Below, piece after piece: positions 27,189 through 36,154 of a stretch of 54,380 nucleotides of DNA (its first letter is position 1; every line of letters starts with the position of its first letter). Position numbers and translations under genes: made by a program. Origin of the DNA: Bacteroidaceae bacterium (lineage in GTDB: Bacteria > Bacteroidota > Bacteroidia > Bacteroidales > Bacteroidaceae). The notes under the pieces were generated by a model, which had not been told where the DNA came from, made no database searches, and saw only the letters and a list, made by a program, of their open reading frames with translations. The stretch lies in NCBI GenBank assembly GCA_017647975.1, contig JAGCJL010000018.1:1-54380 (forward strand). Reading direction: 5' to 3'.

Positions 27189-29260
27189 AATATCTTCCCG
27201 GTGTTGGCGAGCAGCGTGCCACACTGTTGAACAGAGAATTGAATATACATTCTCTGTATGATTTGTTGTATTATTTCCCTTATAAATATATTGACCGTAG
27301 CAGGGTATTTAAGGTTGCTGAACTTGGCGGACATTTGCAGCATGTGCAGCTTGTAGGTGAGATACGCTCTTTTGAGGAGATGGGCGAGGGTGCTTCACGT
27401 CGTCTTGTTGGTCATTTTACCGATGGAACAGCCTTTGTAGATCTTGTATGGTTTCGCGGAATAAAGTTTGTGAAGAACAAACTGCAATTGAACAAGAAAT
27501 ATGTGGTGTTTGGCAAGCCTTCGATGTTCAACGGAAGAGTGAACATTGCTCATCCCGATGTCGATGATGCTTCAATGCTTCAACTCAACGAGATGGGGCT
27601 TCAGCCATATTACAATACCACTGAGAAAATGAAACGCAGTGGCTTGAATTCCAATGCCATGTTCAAACTTGTACAGAACCTTTTTCAGTTGCTTGATGGA
27701 AAATTGCCCGAGACACTTTCCCAGGAACTGATAACCAAACATGGTCTTATGCCACTTGATGAGGCTCTACGAGTGATACATTTTCCAAAGAATAACAAGG
27801 AGTTGCAGGCGGCACAGTATCGTCTTAAATTTGAGGAACTCTTCTATATTCAACTTAATATTCTTCACTATTCACGTGACAGACAAAAGAGATATGTTGG
27901 TCACCGTTTTTCAAAGGTGGGCGACATGTTCAACCGTTTTTATCACGAGAATCTCCCATTTGAGTTGACAGGGGCACAGAAACGTGTAATAAAGGAGATA
28001 CGTCACGATGTCAACGGCAACTCCCAGATGAACCGTTTGTTGCAGGGCGATGTAGGTAGTGGAAAGACTCTTGTTGCTCTTCTGTCCATGCTGTTGGCTA
28101 AGGATAACGGTTATCAGGCTTGCATGCTTGTTCCCACAGAAATTCTGGCTGAACAGCATTGTGCAACGCTTAAACGTATGCTTGGTTCTTTGCCGGTAAG
28201 AGTGGAACTGTTGACAGGCAGTACCAAGCAGAAAGAGAGAAATGTTATTTTCCAGGATTTGGAAAGTGGGGCTATTGATATTCTTGTGGGTACTCATGCC
28301 ATACTCGAGGATAATGTTGTTTTCTGCAACTTGGGCTTTGTGGTAATTGATGAACAGCATCGCTTTGGTGTGGTGCAACGAGCCAAAATGTGGGCAAAGA
28401 ATAATATTCCGCCACATGTTCTTGTAATGACGGCAACTCCCATTCCGCGTACACTTGCCATGACACTTTATGGCGACCTTGACGTGTCGGTGATAGATGA
28501 ATTGCCACCGGGACGCAAGCCTATAACGACAACGCATATCTTCCGTAACAGGACTGATAGCCTCTATACTTTTATACGCCGGCAGATAGATGAAGGTCGT
28601 CAAGCTTACGTCGTCTATCCGTTAATAAAGGAGAACGAGAAACTTGATCTCAAGAATCTTGAAGACGGCTACAATCAGTTGTGCAATATTTTCTGCGACT
28701 ACAGGCTTAGCAAGCTGCATGGCAAGATGAAGCCAAAGGAGAAAGATGAGGAGATGAGGCGTTTTGCATCGGGGGAGACACAGATTCTGGTTTCAACTAC
28801 GGTTATTGAGGTGGGTGTTGATGTGCCTAATGCTTCGGTAATGGTTATTGAGAATGCAGAGCGTTTTGGTTTGTCGCAGTTGCATCAGCTTCGCGGGCGT
28901 GTCGGTCGAGGTGCATCACAGTCTTATTGCGTGCTTGTTACAGAGTATAAGATTTCAGAGGATACGCGTAAACGCATGGAGATAATGACCGGCACGAATG
29001 ACGGTTTTGAGATTGCCGAGGCCGACCTCAAATTGCGTGGTCCCGGAGACATGGAGGGAACACAGCAGAGTGGAATAGCCTTTGACCTTAAGATTGCCAA
29101 CCTTGCACGTGATGAGCAACTCTTGCAATATGTACGTGAGGTCGCCCGTACCATTGTCGATGGCGATTCTGAGTGTAGCAATCCTGCAAACAGAATACTT
29201 TGGGAGCGTCTGCGTACAATAAAAAATATGCGTAACCGAAACTGGGGTGCAATATCTTAA
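27161..29260 (+). CDS. recG: ATP-dependent DNA helicase RecG
   Basis: This 699-residue helicase remodels stalled forks and branched DNA. An N-terminal wedge/OB domain (about 1-250) precedes the helicase core with Walker A GDVGSGKT (296-303), motif II DEQH (397-400), TATPIPRTLAMT, and QLRGRVGRG in the second domain. DEQH distinguishes it from Mfd, which has DEEQ. The start overlaps the end of ispD in another frame. Length and motifs are as expected. Confidence 0.96.
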   Translation: MLDTTTRNIKYLPGVGEQRATLLNRELNIHSLYDLLYYFPYKYIDRSRVFKVAELGGHLQHVQLVGEIRSFEEMGEGASRRLVGHFTDGTAFVDLVWFRGIKFVKNKLQLNKKYVVFGKPSMFNGRVNIAHPDVDDASMLQLNEMGLQPYYNTTEKMKRSGLNSNAMFKLVQNLFQLLDGKLPETLSQELITKHGLMPLDEALRVIHFPKNNKELQAAQYRLKFEELFYIQLNILHYSRDRQKRYVGHRFSKVGDMFNRFYHENLPFELTGAQKRVIKEIRHDVNGNSQMNRLLQGDVGSGKTLVALLSMLLAKDNGYQACMLVPTEILAEQHCATLKRMLGSLPVRVELLTGSTKQKERNVIFQDLESGAIDILVGTHAILEDNVVFCNLGFVVIDEQHRFGVVQRAKMWAKNNIPPHVLVMTATPIPRTLAMTLYGDLDVSVIDELPPGRKPITTTHIFRNRTDSLYTFIRRQIDEGRQAYVVYPLIKENEKLDLKNLEDGYNQLCNIFCDYRLSKLHGKMKPKEKDEEMRRFASGETQILVSTTVIEVGVDVPNASVMVIENAERFGLSQLHQLRGRVGRGASQSYCVLVTEYKISEDTRKRMEIMTGTNDGFEIAEADLKLRGPGDMEGTQQSGIAFDLKIANLARDEQLLQYVREVARTIVDGDSECSNPANRILWERLRTIKNMRNRNWGAIS

Positions 29261-29267
29261 TGTTGCA

Positions 29268-29301
29268 TTTGCTTGTTTTTCAATTCTTTTGCTTATATTC
29301 G
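29268..29301 (+). promoter_or_regulatory. Putative ndk promoter
   Basis: TTTG (29268-29271) and TATATTCG (29294-29301, seven of eight to TAnnTTTG) are 22 bp apart, one more than the usual range, in the 79-bp gap before ndk. Confidence 0.45.
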
Positions 29302-29339
29302 CGAAAGATATTCAAAGAAAAACTTAACTATTCATATTT

Positions 29340-29813
29340 ATGGAAAAAACTCTTATTCTTATCAAGCCTAATGCTATACAGCGTGGTTTGACCGGTGATA
29401 TTGTAACTCGTTTTGAACGCAAGGGCCTTCGTATCGTGGGTATGAAGATGATGTTCATGACAGACGAACTTGTGAAGGAACACTATGCTCATCTGGTAGA
29501 GCGTCCATTCTTCCCATACCTGAAAGCCTCTATGCAGGCAGCTCCTCTAATCGCTTGTTGTCTCGAAGGTGCTGAGGCTGTTGAGACAGTACGTCTAATG
29601 GTTGGTGCGACAAATTCACGCAAGGCTCTTCCCGGAACTATCCGCGGCGATTTCTCAATGAGCGGTGAGCAGAATGTTGTACATGCATCGGACTCTGTTG
29701 AGAATGCTCTTGTTGAGATTGACCGTTTCTTCAAGCCCGAGGAGTTATTTGATTACAACTCTGCTATTACATGCTTTGAGTACGGTGGCGAAGAGAGCCA
29801 AAATTATAAATAA
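29340..29813 (+). CDS. ndk: Nucleoside diphosphate kinase
   Basis: This 157-residue enzyme balances nucleoside triphosphates through a phosphohistidine intermediate. The active-site motif NVVHASDS has His115; EKTLILIKPNAI at the start and RPFFPYL are typical. The segment before the active site and the C-terminal tail make it slightly longer than the usual 140-150 residues. It seems to have its own promoter and precedes an M23 peptidase by 44 bp. Confidence 0.94.
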   Translation: MEKTLILIKPNAIQRGLTGDIVTRFERKGLRIVGMKMMFMTDELVKEHYAHLVERPFFPYLKASMQAAPLIACCLEGAEAVETVRLMVGATNSRKALPGTIRGDFSMSGEQNVVHASDSVENALVEIDRFFKPEELFDYNSAITCFEYGGEESQNYK

Positions 29814-29857
29814 TAGACCCAAAGTATGGTAATAGAGATTATATAAAAACAACAGTA

Positions 29858-30721
29858 TTGAAAAACACAAATCATATATTTTTGTTGTTGGCATTTGTCT
29901 TGATTTTTTCGAATGTCAAGGCACAGGATTCCATATCCGATGCTGTAAACTTACAGTGTCGTCTGGGAACAATATCCCCCGCAGCACCAAGAAACATGTT
30001 GCTGAAAGAGGCCTATGTTGTTCCTGCAGCTCACATGTATCCTGAATGGAAGAATACCGGTGTACATTATACAATGGCACTTCCCGATTCGTTCCGCATA
30101 GACTTGCGTGGTTATGTGATGCCTACTACAAATACAAAGATTACCGATATATTCGGATATCGTCCACGTCGCCGCCGCGTGCATAACGGCCTTGATATCA
30201 AGGTGCAACGTGGTGATACTATATATGCTGCATTTGACGGCAAGGTACGTATCACGGCCTATCAGCGACGCGGTTACGGACACTATATCGTTATAAGGCA
30301 TAACAATGGTATAGAAACATTGTATGCTCACCTTACAAAAAAACTTGTTTCTACAAATCAGGATGTAAAGGCAGGCGATCCAATTGGTCTTGGCGGTAAC
30401 ACAGGACGTAGTTCTGGAGCACACCTGCATTTTGAGACTCTTCTGCTTGGCAAGGCACTGAATCCGGCTTTTTTATTTGATTTCAAGAACCAGAAAACGA
30501 CAGGCGATTCATATCTTTATCGCCGTCCCGGTTCCAAATATGTTGAGAATGGTAAGGTTAAGGTGGCTGGCCCGGAGCCAAAGTATCATAAGGTAAAGTC
30601 GGGTGAGACAATTGGTAAGATAGCCCGCAAGTATGGCGTTTCGCAGGCGACAATTTTTAAACTGAATAAACTGTCGCCAAGTTCGGTCATTCGTGTAGGA
30701 CAGACAATAAGATATCAATAA
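29858..30721 (+). CDS. Secreted M23 peptidase with C-terminal LysM domain
   Basis: This 287-residue cell-wall endopeptidase starts at a TTG, since no in-frame ATG lies before the signal peptide (residues 1-22, ending VKA-Q). The LytM domain (about 95-205) has all active-site residues: His109 and Asp113 (HNGLD), His158 (YAHL), His189 and His191 (HLHFE). A LysM domain for peptidoglycan binding covers about 243-286. It should cut peptide cross-links in the periplasm. Contrast the degenerate relative at 34775. Confidence 0.9.
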   Translation: MKNTNHIFLLLAFVLIFSNVKAQDSISDAVNLQCRLGTISPAAPRNMLLKEAYVVPAAHMYPEWKNTGVHYTMALPDSFRIDLRGYVMPTTNTKITDIFGYRPRRRRVHNGLDIKVQRGDTIYAAFDGKVRITAYQRRGYGHYIVIRHNNGIETLYAHLTKKLVSTNQDVKAGDPIGLGGNTGRSSGAHLHFETLLLGKALNPAFLFDFKNQKTTGDSYLYRRPGSKYVENGKVKVAGPEPKYHKVKSGETIGKIARKYGVSQATIFKLNKLSPSSVIRVGQTIRYQ

Positions 30722-30789
30722 TGTTGCATATGTACTCTGCTTTTGTTTACAGCGTTGTTTGTGCAAGCCTTGAATAAGTTATTCGTGCT

Positions 30790-30833
30790 TATAAATAAAA
30801 TAGGGTGACCATAGTCACCCTATTTTATTTATA
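30790..30833. terminator. Bidirectional terminator with 20-bp perfect stem
   Basis: The arms at 30790-30809 and 30814-30833 are perfect reverse complements of 20 bp with the 4-base loop CATA. The lower stem is A/T-only and the upper stem is GGGTGAC, so both strands end in a T-rich tail. It separates the convergent M23/LysM and alkaline phosphatase genes. Confidence 0.9.
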
Positions 30834-30858
30834 GGTAATTTCACTGTTTTTATACCTC

Positions 30859-30888
30859 TTGTAATTCTAAAGAATATAGGAATTACAA
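30859..30888. repeat. Second inverted repeat beside the alkaline phosphatase stop
   Basis: TTGTAATTC (30859-30867) and GAATTACAA (30880-30888) are perfect 9-bp arms around 12 bases, ending one base before the alkaline phosphatase stop codon. No T run follows on either strand, so it is not a typical terminator. Confidence 0.6.
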
Positions 30889-32226
30889 TTATCTGTTTTT
30901 GCTTTTCTTCTTGTCAAAGTTGGCAATGCGGGATATTGTCTTGGGGATGTCGGTGTTGTCCATCACGCCATGGAACTCGTCAGCCTCTTCACCTATGGCG
31001 AACAGCGGAACGAATGTTCCCGAATGGTTGCCACTTGCCCATGATATTGCGGCCTTGCGGTAGAGGTCGTATATAGCCTCCCAGGCAACTTTGTTCGCAA
31101 GTTCATGTGTTATTGTCACAGCCTCATCTGCAGGGTGTGAATCGCGTATATCCATGCCTGTATTTTCTTTTACGGTCTTGGCTATCTCACCCCATGTTGT
31201 CTCACCCTGTGCATGCAGTATCTCTTTTAGTACGTCAATGCTTACCTTTTGATGCTGTAGTTCCTTAAGGTTTAGGCTGTAGTCACCTTTGTAGCCAAGC
31301 ACAAGGCCACCGGTTTCATGGTCGGCGGTGACAATGATGAGTGTCTCCTCCTTATGCTTCTTGTAGAACTCGTATGCAACCTCTATCGCAGCATTGAAGT
31401 CAAGTACTTCATGGAACACTGTCGCAACGTCGTCACTGTGTGATGCGTAGTCAATCTTGCCGCCTTCTACCATCATAAAGAATCCTTCTTTCTTCTTGTT
31501 ATAAAGGAAGTCTATGCCGGCTTCGGTTATCTGTGCAAGGGTGAGGTCATCGCTTGTGCGGTCTATTGTATAAGGTATAACCTCGGCAACCTCTTTCTGG
31601 TATAGCATCATCTTCTTTGCCTCATCGGCTTTTGCCTGGTAGTCGCTGTATCCGCGTGCAATGGTGTAGCCGTTGTCGCGTGCCTTGTCATAGAGTTCTT
31701 TGCGTTGTGCATCGTTGCATTTGGCATCGCCACCTGCATAGAAATCATAATCGGCGGTAAGCATCCACTGTGCAATCTCATGGTAGTTGTTGCGGCTAAT
31801 GTTATGTGCATAAAAAGCTCCGGGTGTAGCATGGTTTATGCATACAGTTGTTGCAATACCCACAGCCATACCGGCCTCTTTTGCCGCCCATGCAACGCTG
31901 TAGATGTCATTTCCTTCGGTATCGACACCAATACGGCCGTTCTTGGTTTTTGTTCCTGTAGCGAGGGCTGTACCCGATGCGGCAGAGTCTGTGACTCCGT
32001 TGCTTGCCGAATATGTGGTTACAAAGGCTGAGTGGGGGAATTGTGTGAAGCAGAGTTTCTGTGGTCTGCCAATTACTCCCTGAAGTTCACCAAGATACAT
32101 CTCTGTACCCAGAACATGTGATGGGCCCATGCCGTCACCAATGAAATAGAATATGTATTTGGGATTACCACAAAATACGCTTGTTGCAACCAACAGCAGT
32201 ACAAATACACCAAAAATGCGTTTCAT
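30889..32226 (-). CDS. Alkaline phosphatase (PhoA family)
   Basis: This 445-residue periplasmic or surface enzyme releases phosphate from organic esters. Residues 1-19 form a signal peptide; Cys19 follows SVF, which is a poor lipobox. The metal-binding GDGMG (30-34), the phosphorylated Ser81 in VTDSAASGTALATG, TADHETGG and SGNHSGTFVP are all present. It is the last gene of the tsaB-to-rseP run, 13 bp after rseP, so basal expression probably comes from that operon and not from a visible phosphate-controlled promoter. Confidence 0.93.
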   Translation of the reverse strand: MKRIFGVFVLLLVATSVFCGNPKYIFYFIGDGMGPSHVLGTEMYLGELQGVIGRPQKLCFTQFPHSAFVTTYSASNGVTDSAASGTALATGTKTKNGRIGVDTEGNDIYSVAWAAKEAGMAVGIATTVCINHATPGAFYAHNISRNNYHEIAQWMLTADYDFYAGGDAKCNDAQRKELYDKARDNGYTIARGYSDYQAKADEAKKMMLYQKEVAEVIPYTIDRTSDDLTLAQITEAGIDFLYNKKKEGFFMMVEGGKIDYASHSDDVATVFHEVLDFNAAIEVAYEFYKKHKEETLIIVTADHETGGLVLGYKGDYSLNLKELQHQKVSIDVLKEILHAQGETTWGEIAKTVKENTGMDIRDSHPADEAVTITHELANKVAWEAIYDLYRKAAISWASGNHSGTFVPLFAIGEEADEFHGVMDNTDIPKTISRIANFDKKKSKNR

Positions 32227-32239
32227 CTTGTATCTCTTT

Positions 32240-33577
32240 TTAGAAAATAAACTTCATTAGGTCGTTGTATGTCGCAAGCACGAACAATCCCAATAGTATC
32301 AGCATGCCAACCATTTGTGCACGTTCAAGGAATTTGTCACTCGGTTGCTTGCCTGTAACAATTTCTGCAACAAGGAACAGGGCGTGGCCACCGTCGAGTG
32401 CAGGAACAGGGAGTATGTTCATGAATGCAAGGATTATGGAGAGGAATGCTGTCATAAGCCAGAATTCATGCCAATCCCATGTAGCGGGGAAAAGGCTGCC
32501 GATAGAGCCGAACATACCAACTGATTTCGCTCCGTCCGAGGTGAATACATACTGGAAATCGCTCACATATCCGCGTAGTACATCTAATCCGAATAGCACT
32601 CCTGCCGGGAACGATGCGAAGAAACCGTAATCGTTGTGTATTTCAGGGTAGTCGTTCATTGCCGGCATTACACCAAGTATGAATGAAGTATCTACAGTAG
32701 CTGTCAGGTTGACAAGGCTGTCACGCATCACAGTGATATCAAAAGTCTGTTTACCCTCTTTCTTTAAATCGGCTATGATGTTTCTGAAGTCGGTCCATGA
32801 ATCAATATCCTTTCCGTCAAGTGTAATGATTTTGTCACCCTTTGTTACACCGGCCATATATGCAGCACTATTGGCTTCTACGCTATCTATGACGGGAAGA
32901 ATTCTCTCGTGCATAAATATTTTAGGTTTATTCATGTTGAGAAGTCCCAAAGAGTCCGGTATTGTAATGACAACCTCTTTGCCGTCACGCATGACAGTCA
33001 CCTTGCTCGCGTTGCATATCTCGCGGAATACATTGGTAGCACGTACTTTGTCGTGATAGAGTTTGTGTACATTAGCACCGTCCATCTTGACTATCATGTC
33101 GCCGTTTCGGAAACCAATATTTTTCGCGGTCTCGTTGAATACAAAACCGTTCTTCATTGAGTGAAGGTCGGTATGTGAGTCACCCCATGTAAAAAGCACC
33201 ATTGCGTAGATGAGAATGGCAAGAATCAGATTGAACATTACACCGCCAATAATGATGAACAAACGTTGCCATGCCGGTTTTGAACGGTATTCCCAAGGCT
33301 CGGCAGGTTTCTGCATCTGCTCTTTGTCCATAGATTCGTCAATCATTCCGGCAATTTTGCAATAACCGCCAAGGGGTATCCAACCGATGCCGAACTCGGT
33401 GTCGCTATTCTTGGGTTTCCATTTGAAGAGCGAGAATTTCCAATCGAAGAAAAGGTAGAACTTGTCTACTTTTACTTTAAAGATTTTTGCAAATAAAAAA
33501 TGTCCGAACTCATGAATAAGCACCAAAATACTGAGTGCAAGCATGAGTTGTAATGCACGTACTAAAAATATCTCCAT
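32240..33577 (-). CDS. rseP: RIP metalloprotease RseP (site-2 protease)
   Basis: This 445-residue inner-membrane zinc protease cuts substrates within the membrane, classically anti-sigma factors. The active site HEFGH has His22, Glu23 and His26 in the first helix; the third ligand lies in NILPVPALDGGH near the C-terminus. Two PDZ-like regions lie between (about 130-210 and 215-290, with AGVTKGDKIITLDGK). It is 18 bp after dxr. dxr-rseP adjacency is common in bacteria. Confidence 0.94.
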   Translation of the reverse strand: MEIFLVRALQLMLALSILVLIHEFGHFLFAKIFKVKVDKFYLFFDWKFSLFKWKPKNSDTEFGIGWIPLGGYCKIAGMIDESMDKEQMQKPAEPWEYRSKPAWQRLFIIIGGVMFNLILAILIYAMVLFTWGDSHTDLHSMKNGFVFNETAKNIGFRNGDMIVKMDGANVHKLYHDKVRATNVFREICNASKVTVMRDGKEVVITIPDSLGLLNMNKPKIFMHERILPVIDSVEANSAAYMAGVTKGDKIITLDGKDIDSWTDFRNIIADLKKEGKQTFDITVMRDSLVNLTATVDTSFILGVMPAMNDYPEIHNDYGFFASFPAGVLFGLDVLRGYVSDFQYVFTSDGAKSVGMFGSIGSLFPATWDWHEFWLMTAFLSIILAFMNILPVPALDGGHALFLVAEIVTGKQPSDKFLERAQMVGMLILLGLFVLATYNDLMKFIF

Positions 33578-33595
33578 ATTATTTTATAAATTGTT

Positions 33596-34759
33596 TTACT
33601 TTATCCATTCTTCCACCATGCGTCTAACCTGCTTGTCGGTTTCAAGATAGTCGTCAAGAGTGGGCTTGAGTATATAATGTGCCTCGTTCATGGCACGCTC
33701 TATCAGGCGTGGCATATCGGTGAACTTGATACGGTCATTGAGGAACGCTGCTACACAAATTTCGTTTGCAGCATTTACCACACAAGGGATGTTACCGCCT
33801 CGGGCAAGTGCATCGTATGCATGACGCAGGTTGGGAAAGAGTTCCATGTTTGGCTCCTCAAATGTAAGTTCTCCTGTAGTTCTCCAGTCTATTCTTCCGA
33901 ACGATGATGAGAGACGGCTGGGGTAGGTTAGGGCATACATGATAGGCAGTCTCATATCGGGTGTACCCAACTGTGCCTTTATCGCTCCGTCTTCAAACTG
34001 CACCATAGAGTGTATCACCGACTGTGGGTGTACTACAACCTCAATGTCGTTTGCTCCCACACCAAATAGCCATTTCGCCTCCATGACTTCAAAACCCTTG
34101 TTCATCATGGTTGCCGAATCTATGGTAATCTTTGCTCCCATGCTCCAGTTTGGATGCTTCAATGCTTGTTCCTTGGTTACATGTTCAAGTTGTTCCTTTG
34201 TGAATGTGCGGAACGGGCCACCCGATGCGGTGAGAATAAGTTTCTCAACCTTGTTATGCATTTCGCCTGCAAGGCATTGGAATATTGCCGAGTGTTCTGA
34301 GTCAACAGGCAGAATCGGGGTTTGGTACTCCATTGCAAGTGCATTGATAAGCTCGCCTGCCACAACCATTGTTTCCTTATTGGCAAGTGCAATGGCTTTG
34401 CCGGCCTTTATGGCATTGATTGTGGGTCTGAGTCCAGAGAATCCTACCATGGCTGTGACAACAACATCTATAGGACCGGCCTCTACAATCTGGCATATGG
34501 CCTCGTAGCCACCATAAACTTTGATGGGAAGGTCGGCGAGTGCCTCTTTAAGTTTTGGGTATTTTGTTTCATCGGCAATGACAACAGCCTCGGGCATGAA
34601 TTTTCGTGCCTGTGCTATGAGTTCATCTACACGGCTGTTGGCGGTTATTGCATAGACTTCGAAACACTCGGGATGTTCCTCAACCACCTGCAATGTCTGT
34701 GTTCCGATAGAACCGGTTGAACCTAATATGGCTATCTGTCTTTTTTTCTTGGTTTCCAT
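33596..34759 (-). CDS. dxr: 1-deoxy-D-xylulose 5-phosphate reductoisomerase
   Basis: This 387-residue enzyme commits DXP to isoprenoid synthesis. The NADPH-binding motif GSTGSIG is at 13-19; the metal-binding DSEHSAIFQ and the flexible-loop and active-site parts TASGGPFR and HPNWSMGAKI are intact. It is the known target of fosmidomycin, and no change in these motifs is seen. The next gene upstream in the operon is the degenerate LytM protein, 15 bp away. Confidence 0.96.
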   Translation of the reverse strand: METKKKRQIAILGSTGSIGTQTLQVVEEHPECFEVYAITANSRVDELIAQARKFMPEAVVIADETKYPKLKEALADLPIKVYGGYEAICQIVEAGPIDVVVTAMVGFSGLRPTINAIKAGKAIALANKETMVVAGELINALAMEYQTPILPVDSEHSAIFQCLAGEMHNKVEKLILTASGGPFRTFTKEQLEHVTKEQALKHPNWSMGAKITIDSATMMNKGFEVMEAKWLFGVGANDIEVVVHPQSVIHSMVQFEDGAIKAQLGTPDMRLPIMYALTYPSRLSSSFGRIDWRTTGELTFEEPNMELFPNLRHAYDALARGGNIPCVVNAANEICVAAFLNDRIKFTDMPRLIERAMNEAHYILKPTLDDYLETDKQVRRMVEEWIK

Positions 34760-34774
34760 TATAGTAGTTTTTTC

Positions 34775-35632
34775 TTAAAAAGCAATGTATGTATTTGGGT
34801 CAAGTGGCTTTCCACGATGCCACAATTCAAGATGCAGGAAACGCCTTTTTCCTTCTTGCTCTTGTATCTCTCTTTTACCCAATGTTCCAATAACCTCGCC
34901 ACCGCTCACCTTCTCACCTACACTTTTGAGCAGACGATAGCAATTGCGATATACCGAAATCATGTTCTCGCGGTGCTGAATGACAATGGTAAAGCCGTCG
35001 TTGGCAGTGTAGTCGCTCATGACAACTACGCCGTCATGTATGGCAAGGACACTCTCTCCAGGCAACTCGGCTATGTCAACACCAAAATGTCCGGAATTGA
35101 TATCAAAGTGTCGGATGATGTCTCCGCGTGTGGGGCGGAACAGGTTCAGCTCCTGCAACTCAGATACATTGGTGGCTTGTGATGTCAGGTTGTATTTTTC
35201 CCTCTCTTCCCACTCTTTGGCAAATTCAGCCTCAAGGTCGGTTGTTTCAATTGACAGACTGTCGCGTGTAATGTGTTGTGGCAGGTTTGTTAATGTGTCA
35301 ATGCGTATCTCACCGTTCATTATGGCCTTTATATTGGCAAGGTAGCGGTCCTGCTTTGCAACTTCATTGATTAGCGAATCTATTCTCAAATTATGACTTA
35401 TGAGTTCCTGCTTTGCACTCTTGCTGATTAGCCCGGGGAAAAGGTTTCCTACAGGTGTGAAAACAACAATAAGGTACAGCACGCAAGCAACCAGCATGAA
35501 TGAGACAAAGAGCGAGAGAATAACCCATAATGGTGAAATGTAGAAACCGAGTACATTCTCCAGTTTGTTCTCATTGTGTATCGTCAGGCGGTATTTGCGT
35601 AGCAGTCTGCTGCTGAAACTCTTTTCTTTCAT
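34775..35632 (-). CDS. Membrane-anchored degenerate LytM (M23-fold) protein
   Basis: This 285-residue protein has a cytoplasmic start, one membrane helix (about 35-58), a helical, probably coiled-coil region (about 70-150) and a C-terminal LytM domain (about 165-285). The zinc ligands His182, Asp186 and His267 are kept. The two catalytic histidines are gone: Asn230 stands where YAHL has His, and Phe265 where HLHFE has its first His. This pattern, with a coiled coil before it, recalls EnvC/NlpD-type amidase activators. An activating role is inference; weak peptidase activity cannot be excluded. It lies between rimM and dxr. Confidence 0.85.
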   Translation of the reverse strand: MKEKSFSSRLLRKYRLTIHNENKLENVLGFYISPLWVILSLFVSFMLVACVLYLIVVFTPVGNLFPGLISKSAKQELISHNLRIDSLINEVAKQDRYLANIKAIMNGEIRIDTLTNLPQHITRDSLSIETTDLEAEFAKEWEEREKYNLTSQATNVSELQELNLFRPTRGDIIRHFDINSGHFGVDIAELPGESVLAIHDGVVVMSDYTANDGFTIVIQHRENMISVYRNCYRLLKSVGEKVSGGEVIGTLGKREIQEQEGKRRFLHLELWHRGKPLDPNTYIAF

Positions 35633-35643
35633 GTGTAAACGGT

Positions 35644-36153
35644 TTATAGAGAAACAAGCCCTTCGGGCAGGTTGAAAACAATCTCTTTATTCTCGTGGTC
35701 GATACCTTCGATGAAATCCTCTATCGCAGGTATAAGTATCTCGTCCTTCTTGCCTTCGACAACGAAAAGGGTATTTATAGTGCTCTCATCTATATCTACA
35801 ATTTCTCCCATCTCGCCATGTGTTATATCAATGGCTTTGAAACCGATGAAATAGCTCCATGTGAGTTCTTCGCTCTCTTCTACCCATTGGCGTGGAATGT
35901 AGGCATCGCGGTTGGTTAGATAACGTACAGCCTCGGCACTTTCCATTCTTTCCATTTTTACAATTATCGTATCGTGATTTTTTGGACGTACGTTCTCAAA
36001 AAAGAACGGAACGAGTATGCCGTCGATGTCGCATGCGACAAAGTTGCACTCGTCGCCAAGGGTGAAACCGTCGCTTTCAAGGGCAATTTCGCCCTTTGTG
36101 CCGTGTGGTTTCAGGAATTTTCCGTAATAGACAAATTGTTCTTTCTTAAGCAT
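35644..36153 (-). CDS. rimM: 16S rRNA processing protein RimM
   Basis: This 169-residue factor helps mature the head of the 30S subunit. The N-terminal RimM beta-barrel (GKFLKPHGTKGEIAL, about 12-26) and the C-terminal PRC-barrel (ELTWSYFIGFKAID..., then EILIPAIEDFI) are both present. It begins one base after the murA stop. In many bacteria rimM lies with rpsP and trmD; here it is with envelope genes, an arrangement seen in Bacteroidota. Confidence 0.92.
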   Translation of the reverse strand: MLKKEQFVYYGKFLKPHGTKGEIALESDGFTLGDECNFVACDIDGILVPFFFENVRPKNHDTIIVKMERMESAEAVRYLTNRDAYIPRQWVEESEELTWSYFIGFKAIDITHGEMGEIVDIDESTINTLFVVEGKKDEILIPAIEDFIEGIDHENKEIVFNLPEGLVSL

Positions 36154-36154
36154 T

